Below are positions 11,895 through 21,713 of a stretch of 64,000 nt of DNA, one piece after another. Below the pieces are notes generated by a model. That model did not search any database and had not been told where the DNA came from. It saw nothing but the letters and a program-made list of their open reading frames with translations. Positions within the stretch are counted from its first letter, which is position 1. Each line of letters starts with the position of its first letter. The DNA comes from Hirsutella rhossiliensis. Lineage: Eukaryota > Ascomycota > Sordariomycetes > Hypocreales > Ophiocordycipitaceae. Location of the stretch: the NCBI RefSeq assembly GCF_020360975.1, contig NW_025408675.1, positions 124,001 through 188,000 of the forward strand, in the 5' to 3' direction. Position numbers and translations under genes: made by a program.

Positions 11895-12067
11895 TATATA
11901 TATATATAGTATATATATATAAAGTGGCTTAGCGCGGGCATTTAGTGTACCGCTACCTACTATATAGGCGCGGTATAAATAGGTAGGGCGGGCTAGCGTT
12001 AGTACGTATCTTAAAAATAGGGCGTTTATATAAATAGAGATATATATATATATAAATAGCAATACTT
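11895..12067 (-). repeat. Right TIR of the Mutator-like element
   Basis: Inverted copy of 804-965. The AT-rich dinucleotide tract (TATATA...) at its inner side has diverged in length from the left copy. The 66-codon frame across it is fortuitous and not a gene. Confidence 0.85.
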
Positions 12068-13440
12068 ATATCTAGAACTACGGTAAAAGCGTTATTAGGG
12101 TTAATTTTAACGCTCTTATAGCTAGCGGGCTTTAAAGCTTCGATTTTAGCTTTAAGATAGTTATTTTCGGCTTTAAGGGTTACTATAAGACTATTCTTTT
12201 AATCGATAGCTCGCCCGGCCTTAGTAGCTACTATCCTAAAGCTATAATTAACGCTCGTAAGATTCCGGCGTAAAAGATCTAGCTATACCTAAACCTCCTT
12301 ACTATCCCGGGGAGTCTACTATTCCTTATTTTTATCGATTTTATTAGTCTTAAGCTTCTTAAGCGTATATAGGACCTCGTCTATAGCTTATAGCTTAACG
12401 ATAGATTTAAGGGCGCGATTAACGTTCGTAGGATAGATACTAGTAGCCCTAAGGCCGGCCTAAATATTTTCCTTCGTAAAGGCTAGCGACGAGGCTATAT
12501 TATATACCTAGAGGAAGCATTGTTTTTAATAAGGCGCTATAATTATAAAGTTAATAAGCCCGGTAAGCTACTAAAGATAAAACTCTTTTATAGGTATAAA
12601 AATACCGACGTTAAGTAGCTATATAATATACGATAAATATAAAGGTAAGAAGAGGAGCTATACGCGATATTTAAAGGCTATATATATAAAGTTTAAGCCT
12701 ATATATAATATAGCCCTATTAAGGACTAAGATTATTTATAATAAGGCTATTAAGGGCGCTATTTTTAGTAGAAATACGGCCTCGAGCTATTTAAGGGCGA
12801 TCTCCGCGTTTAACTAGCCGGACTTACTATATTTATAGGCCTAAGAGGGGAATTACTAAGGAAACTACTACCCTTAGAGGTTCGTGCTAGTAAAGATAAT
12901 TAAGGGCTTAATATGGTACCCTTAAGCACTTATATACTCTAAAATAGAAGCCTATTTACCCGTACTACCCTTAGACCTTATAGAATACTTTGTTAAGCTA
13001 CTACTAATAACCTTTTTAACCTAGGTTTTCCCTTTAGCTACGCTAGTCTCGTCTATATTATAAATTCGGCTTAATCCGATAGACTTACTCTTAATCTAGT
13101 AGTTAAGGCGGGCCTAAAAGTCATAGAACCGGTCCTCTAATAAATTAAGGGTCCGTATAACCTTAATGCCTTATAAGAGCTTTATTTTAATATCTAGGTT
13201 ACGTTAGAGGAAGCGGTCGACCTAGTTTAGCCTAATAGGTCGGTTATCGCTACCGAGAGATGCGATAAGCGATATAAAGCTCGTAAGCTCACACCTCGAG
13301 GGCGGGCGGCCAGCTTCTTCTTCTACTAGGATCTAACGCACTAGCTCTCGCTCTTACGATAGAGATAGCCGTTAAGCGCTTTCTATTACGTGCCGGATCG
13401 GCTACGCGCCGTAAAGCCGTTTATGAAGTATCGTTCGAGG
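12068..13440 (-). pseudogene. Fot1/pogo-family DDE transposase, RIP-degraded, interrupted
   Basis: On the minus strand, beginning near 13430, one frame shows a CENP-B/Tc5-type DNA-binding segment (around 13160-13370, motif ERELVR-stop-I then GRPP). Next comes the DDE catalytic block, in which YNIDET is readable near 13050 (family form YN-x-DE-x-G). Further on come ILEYISA near 12920, IIFTSTNL near 12890 and AYKYSKSG near 12830. The interruptions are TAG/TAA at positions expected to be Gln or Trp, the mark of RIP. The frame runs into the Mutator-like insertion at 12068 and its C-terminal tail resumes on the other side at 600-795 in a compatible phase. It encodes no functional protein now. Confidence 0.85.
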
Positions 13441-13626
13441 TACTATATTGTTCCGGCTTGCGGCCGCGATTGAGGAACTATTTTGCACGTCTTCGGGGCG
13501 TTATTGATATTAATCTCACGGCGAGAAGTAGAGGAATCTATAATAGAAATTTAATACGGGAATAGCTTTAATTAGTAAAGTTGTGGCCGGCTATATGTGT
13601 TGTTGATGTCTAAAGACGCGACGCGT

Positions 13627-13675
13627 GCTACGTGGCGGACCTTGGGGGGTGGCGGACCCCTGGTGGATTACGTTA
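13627..13675 (-). repeat. Right terminal inverted repeat of Fot/pogo element
   Basis: Exact reverse complement of 551-599 over 49 bp. It ends 190 bp upstream of the chosen start codon of the PHD-finger gene and one base before an in-frame upstream ATG at 13677. Confidence 0.95.
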
Positions 13676-13865
13676 CATGAAGACGCGCATGCCAAGGGCT
13701 AAAGCCAGATTACTAAGGACGCGAGCTGTGCCCAGGCAAGCAGCTTCTCCCTCGACACGATGTCCAGCTCAGGGAAGCGAACGTAACACGCGTGAATACC
13801 TACTACAACGCGCCACGGCTTCGTCGTCTTCGCCACTTCTTCTGGTCGTCGTCGCACCATTCGCC

Positions 13866-16137
13866 ATGCCCTCACGCAAACGGCCCATCCAGGCCGTAGA
13901 TGATGGTCCCAGCGCGACCAGTCGCGATGCAGGTTCAACCATCTTAAATCGCATCCGGAACATGTGGCAATTCGCAAACTTTTGCCAGTGGATCTACATC
14001 TTCGGCAAGTCGGCCAGGATTGACGAATCCATCGACATCGAGGTAGACCCTCTATTCCTCTCGTTCCTCAGCTCCCGTTCTCTTTCCGCGGGCTAATGTT
14101 GGTTTCAAGGAAATCGAGGCCGAGTGCTTGAAGCCGGACTCGACCCTTTTGGCGGACCTCGCACTCGCCATTCTCAAGCTCGTTTCATCACATCGAGGTC
14201 TCACGTACGGCTGTCCTGCTTCCGCCGCCTCTCAATCGTTCCTGAGGCAAGCTGACCATGATACCCAAGCCATGATGTATTCGATGACCAACTACGCAAG
14301 CAGTACCTGACGAGGGGACGCAAAAGCAACCCCCTCGGCGACGCTGATGCACCTCGCAAGTTTGCCGACTTGGATCTGATTGCAAAGGTGATTCACCTGG
14401 CCGAACCTCGGCTTCTGCTAGTTCTGGACTAATTTTGCCCATGGCTAGATCAAAGTGCTTCAACAGCTGACGCAATGGACCATGGTGCATCCCGAGCGGA
14501 TTCGCGATAGAATGGAAGAGCAAAAAGACGTCGAGCAAACAAGCTGGGTAGGCATGTCTGTTGATTAACTGGGCAATCGTCACGCTAATGACTCCTTCTA
14601 GCGAATCGAGCCGTATGGCTGGGACCGAGAGGATCGCACCTATTACGTTCTAGACGATAACCGAGTCTATCGCCTGACCGAAGTCCCTCCTGCACAAGCT
14701 CCGCCAAAGCCGAAGAGCAAATATATGCGGTCTGGGCGACGATCTAGTAAGAGGCGACGCCCCACGCCCTCGAAGAACGATCCGGCGACCAGCTTGCCCG
14801 GTGAACAAAACGACAATGAGTCTACTGACGATGGGCTGGGCGGAAGAGCTTGGGAATGTGTTGCAGTAACGCTGCAAGAAGTGCAAGAGCTGGTGATGAG
14901 CCTGGGCAAGACACGGGACGAGAATGAAAAGATGTTGCGACGGCAGATGGAGACCCACCTCATCCCCATCCTCGAGAAGCAAGAAGAAAGACAAAAGCAA
15001 AAGCAGCTTCAAAGAGAACGGGAACTGCTCAGCCTGGCCAAGATGGCCAGCGCCAAGAGGTCCAGCCGCATCGCCGGCAAGGTCGAGAGGCAAAAGCAAG
15101 AGGACAAGGCTAAGGTGGAGGAGGAGCAGCTAAGGGCAGCCGAAGTGTCGAAGCGCCGTGAGGAGCAGGGGCGTCTCAAGATGGAACAGGAGCGAGATTT
15201 CAGGACGTTTTCTCGTCAGCGCCGCTTGCAAGAGCGAGAGGCGCGCCGACTGCAACACGAAGATGAGCTAGCGCAGTTGTCCGAAGACAGTAGAGCCGCA
15301 TCGGCTAGCGCGGGACGGATTTCAGAACGGCGTCGTCAAGCAGAGATCGAGAGGAACCGGCAAGCACTCAAGGAACTCTCGCAGGAGGAGGAAGAATGGG
15401 TGTTTGATTGCGCCTGTGGGTTATTCGGCCAAGTCGACGACGGTTCACACAGCGTTGCATGCGAAAAGTGCAATGTCTGGCAACACAGCAAGTGTTTGGG
15501 CATCAGCGAAGAAGAGGCAGATCGCCAAGAGTTCCACTTCGTTTGCGAGCCCTGCCGGCGCCGGAATGAAAGCAAACCCTCGAAGGAGTCCATCGAGTTG
15601 AAGCTCGACACGATCACCTGCTCGACCGTCGACCCCCAGGCAACCGAGCAGTCTGACGCGGGACAAAGCACGACGCCGGCCATGGCTGGTGACGGCCCCT
15701 CAAAGCAACGAAAGGAAGCGCCTCTCTCCAAGGGCGCAGCCTCTTTGTCCGCGGACACGCCTTTATACTCAGCCCTGGAGAGTGAACAAAACGCCCAACC
15801 ATTCTCAACTGCCCCTCCACAGTCCTTGACCAACAGGTCCGGGGACCGGTCAGCATCTGCATCTTTGTCACGACAACAAGACGGAGATTCTATAGCAGTG
15901 AAGACTGCAGGAGGAGATGAAGAGTGTGACGTCTCACGCACCATTGTGGTGCGGAATGACGAAGCGGCAGTTCCCAGCCCTGCGGATGGTTTCGGCGGCG
16001 GCGGCGACAACAGCATTCGCTCGGAGAAAGCACGGACAGGCTCTCCGCCCTGGCTGCCGGCCCCGACGGCAACTCAGATTGCCGTGGGAGAACATGCGAG
16101 AGAGAATGGCGTGATAGCGGGCGCTGCTCCACGTTAA
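13866..16137 (+). CDS. PHD-finger / DDT-domain chromatin protein (RSF1-like)
   Basis: Exons 13866-14042, 14110-14204, 14270-14387, 14449-14547 and 14602-16137 give a 674-residue protein; all junctions are GT...AG and keep phase. Residues ~20-150 form a DDT-like region (FANFCQWIYIFGKSARIDES; LLADLALAILKLV), followed by a WHIM-like segment (RIEPYGWDREDRTYYVLDDN). Residues ~230-430 are a charged coiled coil. A C4HC3 PHD finger lies at ~434-487 (CACGLF ... CEKCNVWQHSKC ... FVCEPC), so all zinc ligands are present. The C-terminal ~190 residues are disordered and Ser-rich. Proteins of this layout are fungal relatives of remodelling factor RSF1, probably reading histone H3 tails in the nucleus. The chosen ATG starts the conserved region; in-frame ATGs at 13677 and 13689 would add 63 or 59 residues. 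A transposon end lies 190 bp upstream. Confidence 0.87.
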
Positions 16138-17897
16138 CCGCATAGGCCTGACATGCCGCCCCAAGGGCTTCCCGAAGTCTAGACGTTGTGGTCTCAACGA
16201 ATTTTACTAAAGCACTATAACTAGATAGGTAGTCACGTAAAGCAATGGTGGGTGCAGCGGCTCGTCCGGCGGAGACAATGGCGACGAAACAGAAAAGAAG
16301 AACCTTCCCCCACAGTCCGCATCCACCGGCAAACAAAGCTCGTAAGCCAAAGCCAGCGATTCTTGGTAGGAACAATCACGGAAGAAGAAATCGTACGAAG
16401 CGAACGAGCGGTATGGGGTCAGACAACGAGAGAAAGCCTTGTTGAATTTCTTTGTGCTTTCGGAAGCGAAGCAAAAGCGTGTCTGACGACGAATCGCGGT
16501 ATCATGATGACCAGCCCGACTGGTGAACAGTCTGCAATCCCACCGGGAGCCATTGTTTCCAGGGATACGCAGTTCTTCATGCAGCCATCGTTCATACTAC
16601 CGCTTCTCCTCTCCTCTCGAAGCGGTGATCCCTGTCACAGGGCTAACAGTCCTCTAGAGCACGTTGATACCGACCTACCGACCTACTTGGAGATCGTCAA
16701 CGGCTCGAGACTGTTGGGAGGCTCTGCACTGCTCAGCGGAGGCTCGGCAGGATGAAGCATTTTGCGGGCAAAACCTGGAAGCTGCGGCCCCGCAGAGCTC
16801 GGTGACGACCACGGCATCCACCACCTTGTCTTTTGTGGCCTTGCTGAAAGGCAGCTATACTTGGAGCTTTGTGTGAGCGACACGTTCGACTACCAGCCCA
16901 GCCTACCCTTTTCTTTGGCTCTGTCACGTCATTCGCCAGCCTATGCCAACCATGCGCTCGGCGACAGGCCGTAGTCGAGAAAGGAAACCCGCCGTGGCAA
17001 AGCATCATAGCGTCTGCGGGGCGAGCCGGTGGGTACCTCGCGAGAGGTCAAGATATGCCATTTTGGGATCTCAAAGGCAACAGGAGTCAGGACAGGGCAC
17101 GTGGAGCGGCCTGTTGCACTCCCCGGCCCCTTGAGTGGCCGCACGGGGGGCTCCATGGCCTGTGCTTGCGTGCCAACGTCCCAACCGCAGCAACCTTGAT
17201 CAGATAGGCTGCGTGAATATAGGCGCTCCGAGGTTCGCTTGTTGCCCTGCAACTAGGCGGGCCATCGCGGAGCCGCATGATGGCACCTGTGGAAGGGCAA
17301 AGGCCCATGCTCGTGGTTGCGTGCCGCATGGCGGCCTGTTTGCCACGCGAAACACAGCATAGGAGCTTCTTTGTAGCCGCATGCGGCATGGCTATGCCTT
17401 GTAGTCGGGTGCGTGGTGCTCACAAGGCACCCCGGCATCGTGAAAGGCCAAGGGCCGAAACTGAAGATGTCCACAGACACAAATAGCCAGCGCAAAGGTC
17501 TCAGAGGTCTTTGCTCCAAACCCAGCTGGCGAGCGCATAAGACTGCCCCTCCCCTTGATGTCCCTTCGAAAGAGCAGCTGAGAAGAAAACTAAACCGACG
17601 AGTCGCCGTGCAGAAAGTCGTTTTCGCCATCAAAGACAACTCGAGTCCCCGGCTTCGGTCTCTCTTCCAGTGGAACAAGTATATCTCTTCTACTTCCCCT
17701 TCTTCTTTTCCCGTGGTCTCGAAGACCTCATTTGTCTCGTGGACAGTTCCGTACCACCTACACACACCCTCTGTCCAGGGCCCAGAGCTGCGTCTTGGAA
17801 TACTGGGAGAGAACGCGCGGATGACATGGGACATCCGCTTTCCCCAGCCTCCTCTTTCGACGGACTGGCTTCGTTGGAGCGGTTCACAGAGTTGAGC
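16138..17897. other. Intergenic region with 3' UTR and upstream region of HMG gene
   Basis: No frame here resembles a known protein. The longest are 167 codons (+, 16252-16755) and 239 codons (-, 17253-17972), both without recognisable domains and both uninterrupted mainly because of high GC. The right part is the likely promoter and leader of the HMG-box gene. Three imperfect copies of GCCGCATG occur at 17271-17280, 17321-17330 and 17375-17383, roughly 50-55 bp apart, about 0.5 kb before the start codon. Confidence 0.55.
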
Positions 17898-19449
17898 ATG
17901 TCTCGTCACCAGCCCTACGTTGATCCTGGCGAAATCCACCAGGCCATTGGATCGGACTACTCGAGGTGTCACGCCACCCTCCCAGCGGAGGGCTTGCCGT
18001 CATACACCCCGAACCCTCAGGAGCTCACTCCTCCGGTAAGCCAGTCACTTACACAGAGAAGGGCAACGGACTAACGACCAACCGCCTAGACCGGATATCC
18101 CAGGCCAGATGCGTCGGCCTGCGGAGTCTATAGCGCTGACCCAGGGCAGGAAAGCTATGCAAGCTACGTAAGTCGTTCTAACGGAGGCCAGAGAGGTGAC
18201 GTGGAGCTGACGGGCTGCGCAGGCCTATCCGCCATATACGCCAGAAATGTCACCGCTGGCGATGGCAGGCATGGACGATGCCATCTCCACTCGCAATGGG
18301 TTGAACATCTCGAGGAGACTGCGCTCTGCCGACTCCCACCATGTTAGGCCAGGCGGGGTCGAGAAGAGGCGCAAGCCGGCAAAAAGCGGAACAAAACAGG
18401 TGTCGCTGAAGAAGCACATCTCGCTGCAGCGGCCCCTAAGCGAGGTCATGGAACAGACTGGCAACGTCGAAGTCTCTGATGTCTTCAACCATGTTCACCG
18501 CCCAAATGACGTACGAATGGATGAGGCGTCGAAAGAGGGCAAAATCAAGAGGCCTCTGAACGCATTCCTGCTATACCGCAAGCACGTCATTGGCTATGTG
18601 AAGAAGGAGCTTTTGGGCGAGGAGAACAAGAACAACCAACAGCTTGTGTCTCGAATCTGCGGCGACTCGTGGAAGATGGAGACGGACGAGGTCAAGAGCA
18701 ACTTCAAGAAACTAGCACAGGCGGAGAAGACCAGGCACGGGCAGGCGTTCCCAACTTACAAGTACACCCCGAATACAGGCAAGAAACGGGACACCGACGA
18801 CATCCGCAAGCCGGAGCGGAGCAAGTCGGCGGGCAGCGGCATCAGGCCCGCCACGGCGTCTAGCGTCGGAGAACGCTTCGGGACATCATCGCCTCACATG
18901 GCCGGGACGGGCCAATACAACTTTGGGTTGCGTTCCGAAGCAGCGATCATGGCACAGCGAGGCCTGTACGGCGAGGACGCATACGGCAACATGCAACCTC
19001 TCGCTACGCTCTATGGACAACACTATCCTGGTCAGCAAGTGTTGTTTGCAATGCCTGAACTTGGACACGGATGGAGCCAGGAGTTGCCGCCGGTCGGCAG
19101 CTGCGCGTCTGAGCCGCATTCACAGGTCGAACTGCCAATGAACGCACATCTGCGCGGGATTCCGAGCTCTTCCGCGAACCTTTACATCGACCCGTCGCTG
19201 TTACCGGGAATGGGAGAGGCGGCACACCAGTTGCTTCCTCGTGAAGACGGGCTGCAAGGCCACCACGTGTGGCAGACATACAGAGAGACGGCTGACGGCA
19301 TGATGGCCGTGATGCCAGACCTGGATGTCAATGGCGCGCACAACGCATACCTCAGGGGAGGGCAAGAAGACTGGCACGTTGAGCCACTCGACGACACGAG
19401 TCATTTCAGCGACTGGATGGCGCAGGAAGATAATAGCGCAGGAACCTAA
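17898..19449 (+). CDS. HMG-box transcription factor (MATA-HMG/Ste11-like)
   Basis: Exons 17898-18035, 18090-18167 and 18223-19449 give 480 residues. The first two exons code for a Pro/Tyr-rich N-terminus (YTPNPQELTPP) whose TPP- and YPPYTPE-type repeats cross the splice sites in phase. A single HMG box spans residues ~178-262: KRPLNAFLLYRKHV, then ISRICGDSW-like helix II (LVSRICGDSWKMET), then KLAQAEKTRH and YKYTP. This resembles the sequence-specific MATA_HMG class rather than the HMGB class. The remaining ~215 residues are low-complexity. Such proteins bind DNA in the nucleus and often control mating or sexual development. It is not the mating-type gene itself, since APN2/SLA2-type flanks are absent. 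The precise orthologue is not identified. Confidence 0.82.
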
Positions 19450-20533
19450 CGGACCAGTGTCTGGACGATTCTGGTTTCCTTTTCCTCGTTCCTTTTTTTC
19501 TCTTCTTCTCCTTTATCGGCGTCATCTTCTTGAGCAAAGCGGGCACCGGCATAAGGACACGAGTTGATTAATAGACAGGCCCAGCAGGATCATCCATATA
19601 CCAGCATCAGGCGGCGGCAGCGCCACAAGAAGCAAAATGTGTTTTTTTTTTTCATTTCTAATCAAATCCCCCCCGGGGTTATTTTTAGTTTTATTTTTTC
19701 CTCCCATTCTTCGCTTCCCTTTTCCGGGTACATCTTGTCGCTTAGACCTTCTTCATCTTTTCTTGTGCGCTCGATTTGGTTTTGGTTTTCGAAGAGCGAG
19801 AGGAGGGGGGTTGGAGTGGGTGCAGTACGTTGGGCACGGCGTGTAAGAGTACAAGAGTCGATCTCGCAAGAGGTGAATATAATTTACCAAGAAATATCTA
19901 GGTAGGGTACTTGTCGGCAGGATCAGGATATATACCACACCATCGATGCCACTGTTGAAGTGTTCCCCTGGTGATGCGGTTTGAGGCTATCCCCAGCACC
20001 ATGCTCTTCTGTAGACGGCCTATTTCCAAACGAGAATTGCCACAGCTTGTCGCAGAGAATCTGGCTGATGGAAACAACGAGTTGGGCGTGCAAGTAGGCT
20101 TAAGACTGCGGAGATGCGGTCGACACGGTCCGTTGGCAAGCTTCATCCACATGATCCCGTAAATAGGCCTTTTGGTGAGCGGGAGTGTGTGCGGAGAACA
20201 ACGCATTGGGCAAGGCACGAGGCCAGCCATTTACGTATGCAAACAACAAAAGGCTGAACAAGGCGGGTGCGCCATGCTAATGTACTGACTGTAGTTAGAG
20301 ACTAGGCAACGCAATGAAGTACCCAGGCAGCCGTGGAATAAACGCCTATTAATACCAGGGTGCAGAGCAAGCCGGCTCGGCCCATCTAATTCGCCGGGCG
20401 CGCAGCAAAGCCCCAGTACGTCTAACTCCATCCACTCCGCCCTCAGCTATTTCCACGTCGATTCTCCTCCTCCAGCTTGGCTACCTGGTACCTCGTTCAA
20501 CAGCAGACTGCACAAGATCGAGGCTCAAAGACA
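19450..20533. other. Intergenic: HMG gene 3' UTR and EMC5 promoter region
   Basis: No convincing gene. A long T-rich tract with CT runs lies at 19480-19520 and around 19640-19750, including a poly-T run and a C/G run (CCCCCCCGGGG-like) near 19670. CT-rich stretches precede the EMC5 start (20460-20490), as is common in fungal promoters. Frames of 60-113 codons here have no recognisable features. Confidence 0.55.
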
Positions 20534-21017
20534 ATGACGTGGACCTCGCGGTCCGTGACTGTGGCGGGCCTTGTTCTCCTGGCCCATGCGTGAGTGTGCT
20601 TGTCCTCCCGAGAGACGAGGAGCCCGCTGCTGACTTCTGGACGCCAGTTGCTACTCGGCGCAGGAGCACGCCGTTCTATACTCGACCTTTGCAAAGCATA
20701 TGACTTCCTCCCAGCAGCGCCAGCCTGGAGTTTCACTCCCGATTGACATCTGCATCGAGACCGTGGCAGCAACACTCATCATGTGCCTGGGCCTGGTACT
20801 CGGCTCCCAGACACTACGCCCCATTCAGTGGCGCGTATGGGCCGGTAAAATCGAGCGAGAAGGCGACGCCGGCTTTATCGATGGCTCTGGAGAGGTCGAC
20901 AAGGAATATCGCGGAAGTCCATTCGGCGCCTTGGAGAGTCGGCCCGGGTTCGTGGACATTCGCAAGCAACAACGCGAGTTCGCCCAGTGGGTAAAGAATG
21001 GAGGCAGCGGCAAATAG
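20534..21017 (+). CDS. EMC5: ER membrane protein complex subunit 5 (EMC5/MMgT family)
   Basis: Two exons, 20534-20589 and 20648-21017, give 141 residues, the usual fungal size. The family hallmark HACYSAQEHAVLYS is created across the splice junction, which supports the intron. There are two membrane segments: residues ~8-20 (VTVAGLVLLAHA) and ~52-72 (IETVAATLIMCLGLVLGS). The second is preceded by the conserved LPIDI and followed by a cytosolic tail with LRPIQW and a conserved Phe-Val-Asp-Ile block. EMC5 is a core subunit of the ER membrane insertase for tail-anchored and multipass proteins; the family was also described as magnesium transporters (MMgT). It sits between the HMG-box gene and MSH5, all on the plus strand but with separate promoter regions. 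Confidence 0.9.
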
Positions 21018-21713
21018 TAATGAGTATATACGCACCGGCCGAGGCTTTTGCTTGGAGCAATGGCACGTCATTGGAACCAAGGGTTCGTGCTTGTCAATCG
21101 GAGCCAAGCGTGGATCCCTCTTGATGTCGCTGCCGGCGATAGAGACACCTTTGCTTCCTCGTGTCTGGCGAACGCAAATTGCCCGGCCATCGATTGCGCC
21201 CGATCATCGTATCCTCCAAGGATGAGCGCAGCCAGCTACAGCAGCGATTCGACCATGACCTCGGGGCGTCAAGTTCACGAAGGACGTCGAGAGAAGGGCA
21301 GTCGCCTGACATCCACCGGGACGCTTTGCACACATCTTACGTGGGTAGTTGCGCTGCCATGGATATAAATTGTTACGATATCATGGCTCGGACTCGAACT
21401 TGCCATTACCCTTGACCGAGTGAGAGAATATCCCTTCATGCGAGGCAGCGTCCTCAGCAAGCTGACTTTTCCGGTACGGCGACGCTTTGCCCTACCCCAT
21501 TTCACATGATTTTCTTGCTGTAGGCAGGAACGGTGTGACTGGAGTGCCTAGAAAAGCAGCGCGGCGTATCTGGGAAGGTGCGTAGGAAAATGACTCCCCT
21601 GCTCGTGTGACAAGATACACCTGGTAGTGAATGTGTCGACCATGTTGCATCGCAGCCCATGCTTCGTCACGGGGCCAATTCTTCAACTCTACCAGCAGCA
21701 TCCAGCACCCACC
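21018..21713. other. Intergenic between EMC5 and MSH5
   Basis: Sequence of ordinary composition. Small overlapping frames below 110 codons occur on both strands and none has recognisable motifs. It presumably holds the EMC5 terminator and the MSH5 promoter. The MSH5 start has the good context CACCATGG at 21711-21718. Confidence 0.55.

Larger units (their letters stand above)
804..12067 (-). mobile_element. Mutator-like element (Hop-like MULE) with nested retrotransposons
   Basis: It is bounded by long inverted repeats (about 804-965 against about 11895-12067) and by a direct duplication ATATCTAG at 796-803 and 12068-12075. MULEs typically make 8-11-bp duplications, most often 9 bp. Removing the gypsy element (4187-11684) and the solo copia LTR (2487-3054) leaves about 3.2 kb, close to the size of the fungal MULE Hop as I recall it. 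A minus-strand transposase with MULE/FAR1-like motifs lies between. It inserted into the Fot transposase gene. The whole element is RIP-mutated except for a 157-bp island at 1655-1811. Confidence 0.75.
551..13675 (-). mobile_element. Fot1/pogo-type DNA transposon, split by nested insertions
   Basis: The ends are a perfect 49-bp inverted repeat (551-599 and 13627-13675), both bounded by TA, the target dinucleotide of Tc1/mariner/pogo elements. The transposon itself is only 551-803 plus 12068-13675, about 1.85 kb, which is the usual size of Fot1 relatives. Everything between 804 and 12067 is a Mutator-like element with its own insertions. The transposase reads on the minus strand and is riddled with RIP stops. 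The extreme ends, including both TIRs and roughly 13440-13626, still contain many CpA/TpG and escaped mutation. Assignment rests on the TIR/TA structure together with the transposase motifs listed separately. Confidence 0.88.

Noticed and set aside
11862..12062. 66-codon minus-strand ORF, Ile/Tyr-rich
   Set aside because: It lies in the AT dinucleotide tract and TIR of the Mutator-like element; its codons come from TATATA repeats.
551..13675. A Starship-type giant mobile element
   Set aside because: No tyrosine-recombinase captain (DUF3435) or cargo genes were found; the length is explained by nested ordinary transposons.
13632..13865. In-frame extension of the PHD gene beginning at 13632 inside the TIR
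   Set aside because: The first codon there is GTG, not ATG, and the extension is low-complexity. Conserved sequence starts after ATG 13866. ATG 13677 remains possible and is mentioned in the gene entry.
16252..16755. 167-codon plus-strand ORF
   Set aside because: No domain, no splice-supported extension, and biased only by high GC; overlapping frames on both strands are similarly open.
17253..17972. 239-codon minus-strand ORF
   Set aside because: It overlaps the first exon of the HMG-box gene and its leader, and has no recognisable motif.
17898..19449. HMG-box gene as MAT1-2-1 and the region as the mating-type locus
   Set aside because: The HMG box differs from MAT1-2-1, and the usual neighbours APN2 and SLA2 are absent. 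The SLA gene here is SLA1, a different protein 20 kb away.
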